A stretch of DNA of 64,000 nucleotides from Ornithinimicrobium cerasi (lineage in GTDB: Bacteria; Actinomycetota; Actinomycetes; Actinomycetales; Dermatophilaceae), in assembly GCF_003702705.1 (NCBI RefSeq), contig NZ_QZMN01000004.1, positions 186,001 to 250,000 of the forward strand, read 5' to 3'. The notes beneath the pieces are model-generated. The model searched no databases, was not told where the DNA came from, and saw only the letters and a program-made list of their open reading frames with translations. Made by a program: the position numbers and the translations under genes. Positions 8,710 to 16,664 of this stretch are shown here, one piece after another. The number at the start of each line of letters is the position of its first letter. Position 1 is the stretch's first letter.

Positions 8710-9588
8710 TCAGGCGGGGCCGGTGGCGACCGGCCGCGACGGGTCGCCGATCCAGTCGCTCCAGCTGCCCACGTAGACGGCCGGGGACGGCAGTCCCACG
8801 GCCTCCATCGCCAGGGCGGCGTGGGCGGCCTGGACACCAGAACCGCAGTAGACGGCCGAGGGTGTCGTCGGCTCGGCGCCGGCCTCGTGCAGGAGCGCCC
8901 GCACCGCGTCCCCGGGCAGGAAACGGCCCTCCTCGTCGAGGAGCTCCAGGGCGGGCAGGCTCCGCGCCCCGGGGATGTGTCCGGCGACGGGATCGATCAC
9001 CTCGTTCTCGCCCCGGAAGCGGTCGGACGGGCGGGCGTCGAGGAGCTGGCCCCCGTCGGCGACCCACGCGTCGACGGCAGTGGCGTCGAGCAGGGTGCGC
9101 CCTCCCGGGGTGAGCTCCACGTCGCCCTCGTCCGGGTGGACGTCACCGGTCTGCACGGGCAGGCCGGCCGACTGCCAGGCCGCCAGACCGCCGTCGAGCA
9201 CCCGGGCCGGGACCCCGAAGTAGGTGGCGAGCCACCACGCCCGGGCAGCGCCCAACGAGGCCCGGGCGTCGTAGAAGACCACGGGCCGGCCATGACGCAC
9301 GCCGGCGCGGCGCAGCCCGGCCCGGACCCGCTCCGCGGACGGCATCGGGTGCCGCCCACCAGACTCCGCCGGCGGGTCGGAGAGGGCGGTCTCCAGGTCG
9401 AGGAAGCCGGCCCCGGGCAGGTGGCCCGACCGGTAGTCGTCGGCGTTGCGGCGGGGACCACCACCCAGGACCCAGCGCACGTCGACCAGGGTCGGGCGTG
9501 CCTCCTCCGGACCCCCCAGCAGCTCGGCGAGCTCCTCGACGGAGACGAGCGGCGACCCGCCCCCGGACCCGCCGGCGCCCGTGGTCAC
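8710..9588 (-). CDS. sseA: Thiosulfate/3-mercaptopyruvate sulfurtransferase (tandem rhodanese)
   Basis: A 292-residue enzyme with two rhodanese domains. The inactive N-terminal domain includes VDVRWVLGG and VVFYDARASLGAARAWWL; the C-terminal domain has the active-site loop YCGSGVQAAHAAL with the persulfide-forming Cys. The loop CGSGV is typical of mercaptopyruvate/thiosulfate sulfurtransferases. The GTG start overlaps the stop of the upstream aminotransferase gene, so the two are translated together. Which sulfur donor is used cannot be read from the sequence. Confidence 0.9.
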   Translation of the reverse strand: MTTGAGGSGGGSPLVSVEELAELLGGPEEARPTLVDVRWVLGGGPRRNADDYRSGHLPGAGFLDLETALSDPPAESGGRHPMPSAERVRAGLRRAGVRHGRPVVFYDARASLGAARAWWLATYFGVPARVLDGGLAAWQSAGLPVQTGDVHPDEGDVELTPGGRTLLDATAVDAWVADGGQLLDARPSDRFRGENEVIDPVAGHIPGARSLPALELLDEEGRFLPGDAVRALLHEAGAEPTTPSAVYCGSGVQAAHAALAMEAVGLPSPAVYVGSWSDWIGDPSRPVATGPA

Positions 9589-10859
9589 GAGGCACCCGGC
9601 TCGGTCGGGGGCTCGGCCTGGACGGGGGCGTCGAGCGCCTCGCGGAAACGGTCGGCCAGCTCCTGGGCCTCCTCGTCGGTCATCACGAAGGCGGGCGACA
9701 CCTGGATCGCGCCGGCGCCGCAGGCTCGCGTGGCGACCCCGAAGTCTCGGACCCGCACGGCGAACTGCATCGCCGCAGCGGGCGTCTCGAGCTGCAGTGC
9801 GGCCACAGCTCCCACGCCGCTGCGCACCTCCGTCACCCGCTCGTGCCCGGCCAGGGGCGCCAGCACCCTCGCGAGCGTCTGCTCGAGGCGGGCCGCCTCC
9901 TGCACGAGGCCCTCCCGCTCGATGAGGTCGAGGTTGGCCAGCGCGACGGCGGCGGCGGTGGCGTGACCGGAGTAGGTGTAGCCGTGCCGGAACCAGACCC
10001 CGGCACCCGGCCGGAAGAACGGCTCCCACACCCGGGGAGCGACCAGGACCGCGCCCATCGGGGCGTAGCCGCTGGTCAGGCCCTTGGCGGTGGTCACCAG
10101 GTCCGGCTCCAGCCCGAACCGGCTGCTGGCGAACCAGGCCCCGCCGATCCGGCCGAAACCGGTGACCACCTCGTCGGCGACGAACAGGATGTCGTGCTCG
10201 GTGCAGGTCTTGCGCACCTCGGTCAGGTAGCCCTCCGGCGGCGCGTAGACACCGCCGGCCCCGATGACCGGCTCGCAGAAGAAGGCCGCGACGCGGTCGG
10301 CGCCGATCCGCTCGATCGTCGAGCGGAGGTCCTCGGCCGAGTCCCACCCGACCTGCGCCGTACCGTCCGGGACGAGCTCGCCATACCCCTCGCGGTTGCC
10401 GGGGATGCCCGCGAGGGCGGTGCCGGCGTAGTGCATCCCGTGGTAGGCCTTGGACCGCGAGACCAGCACGGTCTTCTCCGGCCGTCCCTGCTCGACCCAG
10501 TAGCGGCGCGCCATCTTGGCGGCGGTGTCGATGGAGTCCGACCCTCCGGAGGTGAAGAAGATCTTGCTGCCGGGGACCGGCGCGATCGCCTCGAGGCGGT
10601 CGGCGAGCCGGAGGGTGGGCTCGGTCGCGTAGTCGCCGAACGTGGAGTAGGCGGCGAGGGTGCGCATCTGCTCCGCCGCGGCCTCGGCCAGCTCGGCCCG
10701 GCCGTGACCGACGTTGGTGAACCACAGGCCGGCGGTGGCGTCGAGGTAGCGCTCGCCCGCGGTGTCCCAGACGCGCACCCCCTCGCCGCGGGCCAGGACG
10801 AACTCACCGGCGGACTCGACCGCGCCCATGTCGGAGAACGGATGCCACAGAGATCCCAT
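9585..10859 (-). CDS. Class III pyridoxal-phosphate aminotransferase
   Basis: A 424-residue aminotransferase of the omega-amino acid/polyamine group. The N-terminal substrate region is ATAGLWFTNVGHG, the cofactor-phosphate region is FFTSGGSDSIDTA, the cofactor Asp lies in LFVADEVVTGFGR, and the PLP lysine is in TTAKGLTSGYAPMG. The ATG at 10859 begins MGSLWHPFSDM, which matches family N-termini. It transfers an amino group from an amine or omega-amino acid to pyruvate or 2-oxoglutarate; the substrate is unknown. It shares an operon with the sulfurtransferase and is divergent from the DUF2277 gene. Confidence 0.9.
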   Translation of the reverse strand: MGSLWHPFSDMGAVESAGEFVLARGEGVRVWDTAGERYLDATAGLWFTNVGHGRAELAEAAAEQMRTLAAYSTFGDYATEPTLRLADRLEAIAPVPGSKIFFTSGGSDSIDTAAKMARRYWVEQGRPEKTVLVSRSKAYHGMHYAGTALAGIPGNREGYGELVPDGTAQVGWDSAEDLRSTIERIGADRVAAFFCEPVIGAGGVYAPPEGYLTEVRKTCTEHDILFVADEVVTGFGRIGGAWFASSRFGLEPDLVTTAKGLTSGYAPMGAVLVAPRVWEPFFRPGAGVWFRHGYTYSGHATAAAVALANLDLIEREGLVQEAARLEQTLARVLAPLAGHERVTEVRSGVGAVAALQLETPAAAMQFAVRVRDFGVATRACGAGAIQVSPAFVMTDEEAQELADRFREALDAPVQAEPPTEPGAS

Positions 10860-10900
10860 GAGCCAGACCCTAGCCGCAGGGTCGTGGCACAGTGGTGAGC

Positions 10901-11167
10901 ATGTGCCGGAACATCCGTCAGCTCCACAACTTCGCCCCGCCCGCCACGCCGGAGGAGGTCCGTGCCGCCGCGCTGCAGTACGTGCGCAAGGTGGGCGGCA
11001 GCCCCCAGCCCTCACGGGCGAACGAGGAGGCGTATGCCGTGGCCGTCGACGCGGTGGCGGAGGCGACGCAGCGGCTCCTCGACAGCCTCGTGACCACGGC
11101 CCCGCCGAAGGACCGTGACGTGGAGGCGGCCAAGGCCCGCGCCCGGGCGCAGGCCCGCTACGCCTGA
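10901..11167 (+). CDS. DUF2277 family protein
   Basis: A small protein of 88 residues matching the DUF2277 family (N-terminus MCRNIRQLHNFAPPAT and the helical segment EEVRAAALQYVRKVGG). No function is known. The ATG at 10901 is preceded by two in-frame GTGs, but homology begins at MCRN. CACAGT ends seven bases before that ATG and no ribosome site is present, consistent with a leaderless transcript. Its stop overlaps the next ATG by one base. Confidence 0.85.
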   Translation: MCRNIRQLHNFAPPATPEEVRAAALQYVRKVGGSPQPSRANEEAYAVAVDAVAEATQRLLDSLVTTAPPKDRDVEAAKARARAQARYA

Positions 11168-11757
11168 TGGGCGGCCACTACCTGCGCCCCGTCACCGCGC
11201 TGCCCCGGCACCCGTCGCTGGAGCGGGCGGCCCTGCCCGACACGCGCGCGGTGCGGCTGCGGCACGTCGCCAACTGGGTCAACCTGTCCACGCCGTTCGG
11301 GCTGCTCGTGGCCCGGGTGGGAGGGTGCCGGCTCCGCCGCGGTCCGGCGCGCAGCGTGCTGGCCGACTACTACCGGTGGACCTTCCCCGCGGGGGGTGCG
11401 TTCACGATCGGCGACGTCGTCATCACCCGGCACGACCTGGACCTGCTGGCCGCCCGGCGTCCCACCCTGCTGGAGCACGAGCTGGTCCACAGCACCCAGT
11501 GGGCCTACTGCCTCGGCCTGCCGTTCCTGCCGCTCTACGTCGCCTCGATGGCCTGGTCGTGGCTGCGCACCGGCGACCGGGCCGCCCGCAGCGTCTTCGA
11601 GCGTCAGGCGGGGCTCCACCTGGGCGGGTACGAGGACGTGCAGCCACGCCCGCTCGGGCCGGTCGTGGGCCGGGGGATGCGCCGGATGATGCTCCTGGTC
11701 CGCGGCCGCAGGGGGCTCGACGCGGGCGCCGCGCTGGGGGAGGAGAAGCGCCCGTGA
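11167..11757 (+). CDS. Putative HExxH membrane-associated protein of unknown function
   Basis: A 196-residue protein I do not recognise beyond a general type. It contains LLEHELVHSTQWAYCLG (about residues 98-114): the HELVH element matches the HExxH zinc-protease signature and is followed by a hydrophobic segment LPFLPLYVASMAWSW. An N-terminal hydrophobic stretch (WVNLSTPFGLLVARVGG) may lie in or against the membrane. The C-terminus is basic. It is translationally coupled to the DUF2277 gene (TGATG). A minimal metalloprotease fold is possible, but no third ligand can be assigned with confidence. Confidence 0.7.
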   Translation: MGGHYLRPVTALPRHPSLERAALPDTRAVRLRHVANWVNLSTPFGLLVARVGGCRLRRGPARSVLADYYRWTFPAGGAFTIGDVVITRHDLDLLAARRPTLLEHELVHSTQWAYCLGLPFLPLYVASMAWSWLRTGDRAARSVFERQAGLHLGGYEDVQPRPLGPVVGRGMRRMMLLVRGRRGLDAGAALGEEKRP

Positions 11758-11787
11758 CCCGCGCTCACCTGGTCGGGGGTCGAGACC

Positions 11788-12615
11788 TCACGGGGCCAGG
11801 GGTCCCTCGCCCACCGAGCCCAGGCCGGGCGTCACCGAGTCACCGAGCCTGACCACCCCCGCGGACAGGGGGACGAGCCGCGTCCCGAACCAGGTCTTCC
11901 CACCCCACGCCCGGTGCCGCGCCAGGGTCGCGATCGGTTCGGACCCCGTGGCCAGCGTGACGGGGTCGATCGTCGTCATCACGCAGCGGTCGCACAGCTC
12001 CGCCGTGCGGAACGCGACGTCACCCAGCCGCACGGTGCCCCAGAGGTCCTCCGCGAACGGCTCGTCCCCGTCGATGACGACGTTCGGCCGGAAGCGCAGC
12101 ATGTCCAGACGCGGCAGGGGCCCCACCCACTCCTGGAGCCTGGAGAGCGAGGCCTCGCTGGTGAGGAGCAGCGGTCCGGCGTCCGCCAGCGACAGGGTGT
12201 CACCCTCCGCGCCGCCGTGCGCCCCGGACACCCGCCGGACCCGCGGGTCCTCCTGCCACACCAGCCGGAGCGGCCGGCCCACCCGCTCGCTGACCCACCG
12301 GCTCACGTCCTCGTCCGCCGGTGCCGCGGAGCCCTGCCGCGAGTGGCCGACCAGGACCTGCGGCACGCCCAGCGGGGTGTCCACCGGGATGCTGCCCCCG
12401 TCGGCGTCGTGCAGCCGGATCGTCTCCTCGTCGACCTGCTCCGCCCACAGGCCCAGCAGCCCCCGCTCCTGCCGGGCGGTGACCGGTTCACCCGTGTCGT
12501 CGACCAACCCCCACCGGCGGTCACCGGCCAGGCCCCACGGCTCGACGTCGGCCTCGTCCACCGGCACGCCGCCGACCGACTTGACCGGGTAGATCCTCAG
12601 CTCGGTGACGCGCAC
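11788..12615 (-). CDS. MOSC domain protein (mARC/YcbX-like)
   Basis: A 275-residue protein with an N-terminal MOSC beta-barrel domain (LRIYPVKSVGGVPVDEADV, then GLAGDRRWGLVDDTGEPVTARQ) and a C-terminal MOSC domain ending in a molybdenum-cofactor-binding segment with RFRPNVVIDG and LCDRCVMTTIDP. Family members (eukaryotic mARC, E. coli YcbX) reduce N-hydroxylated compounds using molybdenum cofactor. No ferredoxin domain is fused. The GTG at 12615 gives the family N-terminus. It is divergent from the dGTPase-like gene across 36 bases. Confidence 0.87.
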   Translation of the reverse strand: MRVTELRIYPVKSVGGVPVDEADVEPWGLAGDRRWGLVDDTGEPVTARQERGLLGLWAEQVDEETIRLHDADGGSIPVDTPLGVPQVLVGHSRQGSAAPADEDVSRWVSERVGRPLRLVWQEDPRVRRVSGAHGGAEGDTLSLADAGPLLLTSEASLSRLQEWVGPLPRLDMLRFRPNVVIDGDEPFAEDLWGTVRLGDVAFRTAELCDRCVMTTIDPVTLATGSEPIATLARHRAWGGKTWFGTRLVPLSAGVVRLGDSVTPGLGSVGEGPLAP

Positions 12616-12651
12616 CGCCCCAGCCTCGCACGCACGGCATACGCTCGGGAC

Positions 12652-13935
12652 GTGAGCACCGCACCCCGTCCCGAGGTCGCCGGCTACACCGCGTCCGACC
12701 GGGAGCGGTGGGTGGCGGAGGACCCGGCCCTCAAGCGCGCCGACCGGCACGACTTCGCGCGCGACCGCGCGCGGGTGCTGCACTCGGCGGCGCTGCGTCG
12801 GCTGGCCGCGACGACGCAGGTGGTGCAGCCGGCGAGCGACGACTTCGTCCGCAACCGGCTCACGCACTCCCTCGAGGTGGCGCAGATCGGTCGGGAGTTC
12901 GGCGCCGCCCTCGGCTGCGACGCGGACGTCGTGGACACCGCGTGCCTCGCCCACGACATCGGCCACCCGCCGTTCGGCCACAACGGGGAGGCGGTGCTCG
13001 ACGAGCTGACGGCCGGGATCGGCGGGTTCGAGGGCAACGCCCAGACCCTGCGCGTCCTCACCCGGCTGGAGGCCAAGCGCGCCCACCCGGACGGGCGGTC
13101 CGCCGGTCTCAACCTCACCCGGGCCAGCCTCGACGCCGCGATGAAGTACCCGTGGCCGCGGGGCGGGCATGCCGCGGGCGGGCACAAGTTCGGGGTGTAC
13201 GACGACGACCGGGAGGTCTTCGCCTGGGTCCGCGAGGACCTCCCGGAGGGAGACGCGACCCGCCGCTGCCTGGAGGCGCAGGTCATGGACTGGGCCGACG
13301 ACGTCGCCTACTGCATCCACGACGTGGAGGACGCGATCGCCTCCGGCCGGGTCGATCCCGCGGCGCTGCGCTCGCGGGAGGTGCAGGAGGCGGTCTCGGC
13401 CCTGGCCCGGGACTGGTACGCCCCCGACCTCGAGGTCGACCAGCTCCTCGAGTGTCTCGGACAGGTGGTCGCGACGGGGTGGGTCCCGTTGCGGCACAGC
13501 GGGAGCCGTGCCGACCTCGCCGCTCTCAAGGACATGACCTCGCGCCTCATCGGCCACTTCGTGCACACCGTGGAGAGGGTCACCCGGGAGCGCTACGGCG
13601 ACGGCGTCCTCAGCCGCTACGCCGCCGACCTCGTCATCCCCGACCGGGTCCGGGCCCAGGCCGCCGTGCTCAAGGCGGTCGCCGCCCACTTCGTCATGCT
13701 CAGCGAGGAGCGTCGTCAGGTGATGGACACCGAGCGGGAGGTCCTGGGCACCCTCGTCCACCTCTACACCTCCGACCCCTCCCGGCTGGACCCGGTGCAC
13801 CGGGAGGCCTACGACGCCGCACCGGACGACGCGGCGGCGGCCCGGGCGGTGATCGACCAGGTCGCGAGCCTCTCCGACGCCCGTGCGCTGGCCGTCGTCG
13901 CCCAGCGGTCCCCGGCCCGGTCCGCGGGCGCGTGA
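12652..13935 (+). CDS. dgt: Deoxyguanosinetriphosphate triphosphohydrolase-like protein
   Basis: An HD-domain dNTPase of 427 residues. Metal ligands are visible in RLTHSLEVAQIGREF and CLAHDIGHPPFGHNGE, and later in QVMDWADDVAYCIHDVED. It hydrolyses dNTPs to nucleoside and triphosphate, tuning nucleotide pools. TACGCT at 12640-12645 lies six bases before the GTG, so the transcript is probably leaderless. In actinobacteria this gene commonly sits next to dnaG; here dnaG is 7 kb downstream. Its stop overlaps the start of the nitronate monooxygenase gene. Confidence 0.92.
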   Translation: MSTAPRPEVAGYTASDRERWVAEDPALKRADRHDFARDRARVLHSAALRRLAATTQVVQPASDDFVRNRLTHSLEVAQIGREFGAALGCDADVVDTACLAHDIGHPPFGHNGEAVLDELTAGIGGFEGNAQTLRVLTRLEAKRAHPDGRSAGLNLTRASLDAAMKYPWPRGGHAAGGHKFGVYDDDREVFAWVREDLPEGDATRRCLEAQVMDWADDVAYCIHDVEDAIASGRVDPAALRSREVQEAVSALARDWYAPDLEVDQLLECLGQVVATGWVPLRHSGSRADLAALKDMTSRLIGHFVHTVERVTRERYGDGVLSRYAADLVIPDRVRAQAAVLKAVAAHFVMLSEERRQVMDTEREVLGTLVHLYTSDPSRLDPVHREAYDAAPDDAAAARAVIDQVASLSDARALAVVAQRSPARSAGA

Positions 13936-14957
13936 TGGGCGTCCTGGACCGGCTCGACCGTCCCGTCGTGGGCGCGCCGATGGCCGGCGGTGTGAGCACC
14001 CCCCGGCTCGTCGCCGCGGTCGGCGACGCCGGGGGGCTGGGGATGCTCGCGGCCGGCTACCGGACCCCGGAGCAGCTGGCGGCCGACCTCCTCACCACCA
14101 GGGAGCTGACCGCCGCCCCCTTCGGCGTCAACCTGTTCGTCCCGCGGCGCGTGGACCGCGCGCGGCACGAGGCGGCGGTCGCGGCCTACCGCGAGGCGCT
14201 CCTGCCGCTCGCCGCCGGGCTGGGCACCGACCCGGGGTGGCCCTCCTGGGAGGACACCGACCACTGGGAGGACAAGGTCGCGCTCGTCGAGGCGTTCGCC
14301 CCGGCGGTGGTCTCCTGCACCTTCGGCGTGCCCGGCGAGGACGTCGTCGCGCGCTGGCGCGCGGTCGGCGCGGAGGTGCACCTGACGGTCACCTCTACGG
14401 CCGAGGCGGCCGCGGCGGTGGGTGCCGGCGCGGACGTGCTCGTCCTGCAGGGGCACGAGGCGGGCGGGCACCGGGCCACCCACGACCCCGAGGCGGAGCC
14501 GGTGCTCATCGACCACCTCGGGCTGCTCGAGACCGTCCGGCCGCTGACCGACCTGCCGCTCGTCGCGGCCGGGGGCGTCACGACGGCCGGGGACGTGCGC
14601 CGCGCGCTCGAGGCCGGGGCGAGCGCCGTCCAGGTCGGCACCGCGCTGCTCCTCACCAACGAGTCGGGTGCCTCACCCACCTACCGTGCCGCGCTCCGCG
14701 ACCCCGCGCTCACCGAGCGCGTGACGACGCGGGCCTTCAGCGGGCGCGTCGCCGGGGCCGTCCGCAACCGCTTCGTCGACCGGTATGCCGTGCTCGCGCC
14801 ACCCGCGTTCCCGGTCGTGGACCAGGTCAGCAGGCCGGTGCGCGTGGCGGCGGCCCGCGCCGGCGACGTCCACGCGATCCACGTGTGGGCCGGCTCGGGC
14901 TGGCAGGCCTGCCAGGAACGGCCCGCCGCGGAGATCGTCCGGGAGCTCGCGGGGTGA
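13935..14957 (+). CDS. Nitronate monooxygenase family flavoprotein
   Basis: A 340-residue FMN-dependent TIM-barrel enzyme of the nitronate monooxygenase (2-nitropropane dioxygenase) family. Landmarks are PVVGAPMAGGVSTPRL at the N-terminus, VLVLQGHEAGGH containing the catalytic-region His, LVAAGGVTTAGDVRRAL and the phosphate-binding VQVGTALLLTNES. It oxidises nitronates such as propionate 3-nitronate, or acts on a related substrate. The ATG overlaps the dgt stop by one base and its own stop overlaps the next GTG. Confidence 0.88.
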   Translation: MGVLDRLDRPVVGAPMAGGVSTPRLVAAVGDAGGLGMLAAGYRTPEQLAADLLTTRELTAAPFGVNLFVPRRVDRARHEAAVAAYREALLPLAAGLGTDPGWPSWEDTDHWEDKVALVEAFAPAVVSCTFGVPGEDVVARWRAVGAEVHLTVTSTAEAAAAVGAGADVLVLQGHEAGGHRATHDPEAEPVLIDHLGLLETVRPLTDLPLVAAGGVTTAGDVRRALEAGASAVQVGTALLLTNESGASPTYRAALRDPALTERVTTRAFSGRVAGAVRNRFVDRYAVLAPPAFPVVDQVSRPVRVAAARAGDVHAIHVWAGSGWQACQERPAAEIVRELAG

Positions 14958-16093
14958 CCGGTCCCGGCGCCGACCGGCCCTGGCTGCCGTCGGACGCACG
15001 GCTGGACGACGGCGTCGACCTCGGGGGCTCGACCCGGTCGCAGGTGCGGCGGCACCAGGTCCTCGAGGGCCCGCCGGGGTGGGGGAGCTCCGTCGTGGTC
15101 AAGCGTTTCCTGCCCCAGCGGGAGGGTCACCGCGCCGCGACGGGCTACACCCGCGAGCGGGTGGGGCTGACCCACCTCCCCGGTACGCCACGCCTGCTCG
15201 CCTCCCACGACCCGTCCCGCACGCTCGTCCTGGAGGACCTCGGGGCCGACTCCCCGACGCTCGCGGACGTGCTCCTCGCGGAGCGGGCCACGCCGGGGGC
15301 GTCGGGCAGGGACACCAGCGCCGCCGCCTACTGGCAGGCCATCGAGTGGGCCGGGGCGCTCGGCCGCACCGTCCGCAGCCCGACCGGGATGCCCGACGCC
15401 GCGAGGGCGGAGCTGGCCGACGCGGCGGCCGAGGACCGGCGGGTCCGGCAGGACTACCCGCGCACGGGGCTGTCCCGGCTGCGGGAGGTGGCCGGGGTCC
15501 GTCACGCGGGCGCGGCGACCGCCGAGATCCTCGACGCGGTCGAGCGGCTCGAGCGCGACACCGCACGGCACGTCCTGGGTCCGGGCGACGCCTGCCCGGA
15601 CAACGCGGTGCTGACGCCGGCGGGCGTGCGCCTCGTCGACCTCGAGGGTGCAGGGGTGCGTCACGTCGCCTACGAGGCGGCCTACGCCGCGGAACCGTTC
15701 TCCACCTGCTGGTGCGTCCTCACCCCACCGGTGGGGCTGACCGGGGCCATGCTCACGGCCTTCACGGCCGGCGCCGGCGAGCACCTGCCCGGGCTGGCCG
15801 ACGACCCGGACTGGCCCGCCCAGGTGCGGGTGGCCGTCGCCGCCTGGGTGCTCAGCGGCACCCTCTGGCTGCTGGACGGGGCGGTCGCCGACAGGGCGAT
15901 GGCACCGGCCGGGCGCCGGGGGCCGCAGTTCCGTGCGTTGCTGCTGTCCCGCTGGCGCCGAGTGGTGCACGAGTGCGCCGAGGAGCTGCCGGACGTCGCC
16001 GCCGTCTGCGACGAGGCGCTGCGCTGGGCCCTGCGCGCCTGGCGCGACGGGTCACCGCTCGAGCTCCCCCCGTACCCGGCCTTCGCGGACTGA
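14954..16093 (+). CDS. Kinase-fold protein, aminoglycoside phosphotransferase-like
   Basis: A 379-residue protein, function unknown, that looks like a divergent protein-kinase-like/APH fold. The phosphate-loop region may be VVVKRFLPQRE (with Lys), LVLEDLGADSPTLADVLL resembles the hinge, and GPGDACPDNAVLTPAGVRLVDLEG resembles the catalytic loop plus metal-binding segment (HGDxxxxN...DxE) except that the usual His is replaced. Asp and Asn of the loop and the later Asp are kept. It may phosphorylate a small metabolite. The GTG overlaps the previous stop. Confidence 0.7.
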   Translation: MTGPGADRPWLPSDARLDDGVDLGGSTRSQVRRHQVLEGPPGWGSSVVVKRFLPQREGHRAATGYTRERVGLTHLPGTPRLLASHDPSRTLVLEDLGADSPTLADVLLAERATPGASGRDTSAAAYWQAIEWAGALGRTVRSPTGMPDAARAELADAAAEDRRVRQDYPRTGLSRLREVAGVRHAGAATAEILDAVERLERDTARHVLGPGDACPDNAVLTPAGVRLVDLEGAGVRHVAYEAAYAAEPFSTCWCVLTPPVGLTGAMLTAFTAGAGEHLPGLADDPDWPAQVRVAVAAWVLSGTLWLLDGAVADRAMAPAGRRGPQFRALLLSRWRRVVHECAEELPDVAAVCDEALRWALRAWRDGSPLELPPYPAFAD

Positions 16094-16160
16094 ACCTTTC
16101 CGGGTCGGGGTGCGACATGCTGGGGGAGAGAGCCGCACCGATCTCGTGAAGGAGGCGGCC

Positions 16161-16664
16161 GTGGTCACGACGGACCCCGCCTACAGCGAGTTCGTGCTGG
16201 CCCGGCAGGGCAGGCTGCGTCGCGCGGCCTACCTGATGTGCGGCGACGCCGCACAGGCCGAGGACCTGTTGCAGGAGGCGTTGATCGCGTTGGCCGAGAA
16301 GTGGGAGACCGTGGAGCACCCGGACGCGTTCGTGCGCAGAGTCATCTACCGCCAGCGGGTGTCGTGGTGGAGGCGGTCGCGGCACGAGCTGGCCACCGGC
16401 ACGCTCCCGGAGGGGGGCGTCGACGACGGGGCCGACGTGCGGGCCCGCGACGCCGAGGTGCACGACGTCCTGCGCACCCTGCCCCCCCGCCAGCGGGCCG
16501 CGCTCGTCCTGCGCTACTTCGAGGACCTGACCGAGGCCCAGACGGCCGAGGTCATGGGCATCGCGACGGGGACCGTGAAGAGCCTGTCCCACCAGGCCGT
16601 CGCCAGGATGCGCGCCGAGCTCTCGGCGCACCAGGTGGTCGAGCAGAGGGAGGGACGGCGATGA
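16161..16664 (+). CDS. ECF RNA polymerase sigma factor, SigE-like
   Basis: A 167-residue extracytoplasmic-function sigma factor. Region 2 is AAYLMCGDAAQAEDLLQEAL through FVRRVIYRQRVSWWRR; region 4 is RTLPPRQRAALVLRYFEDLT followed by the helix-turn-helix TAEVMGIATGTVKSLSH. The GTG at 16161 has AAGGAGG six bases upstream, which decides the start. It overlaps the start of the downstream membrane protein gene, the usual position of an anti-sigma factor. Confidence 0.93.
   Translation: MVTTDPAYSEFVLARQGRLRRAAYLMCGDAAQAEDLLQEALIALAEKWETVEHPDAFVRRVIYRQRVSWWRRSRHELATGTLPEGGVDDGADVRARDAEVHDVLRTLPPRQRAALVLRYFEDLTEAQTAEVMGIATGTVKSLSHQAVARMRAELSAHQVVEQREGRR

Noticed and set aside
8710-10725. Long fusion of sulfurtransferase with an upstream arginine-rich region
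   Set aside because: The upstream part is a frame shadow of the aminotransferase gene; the GTG at 9588 starts the rhodanese homology.
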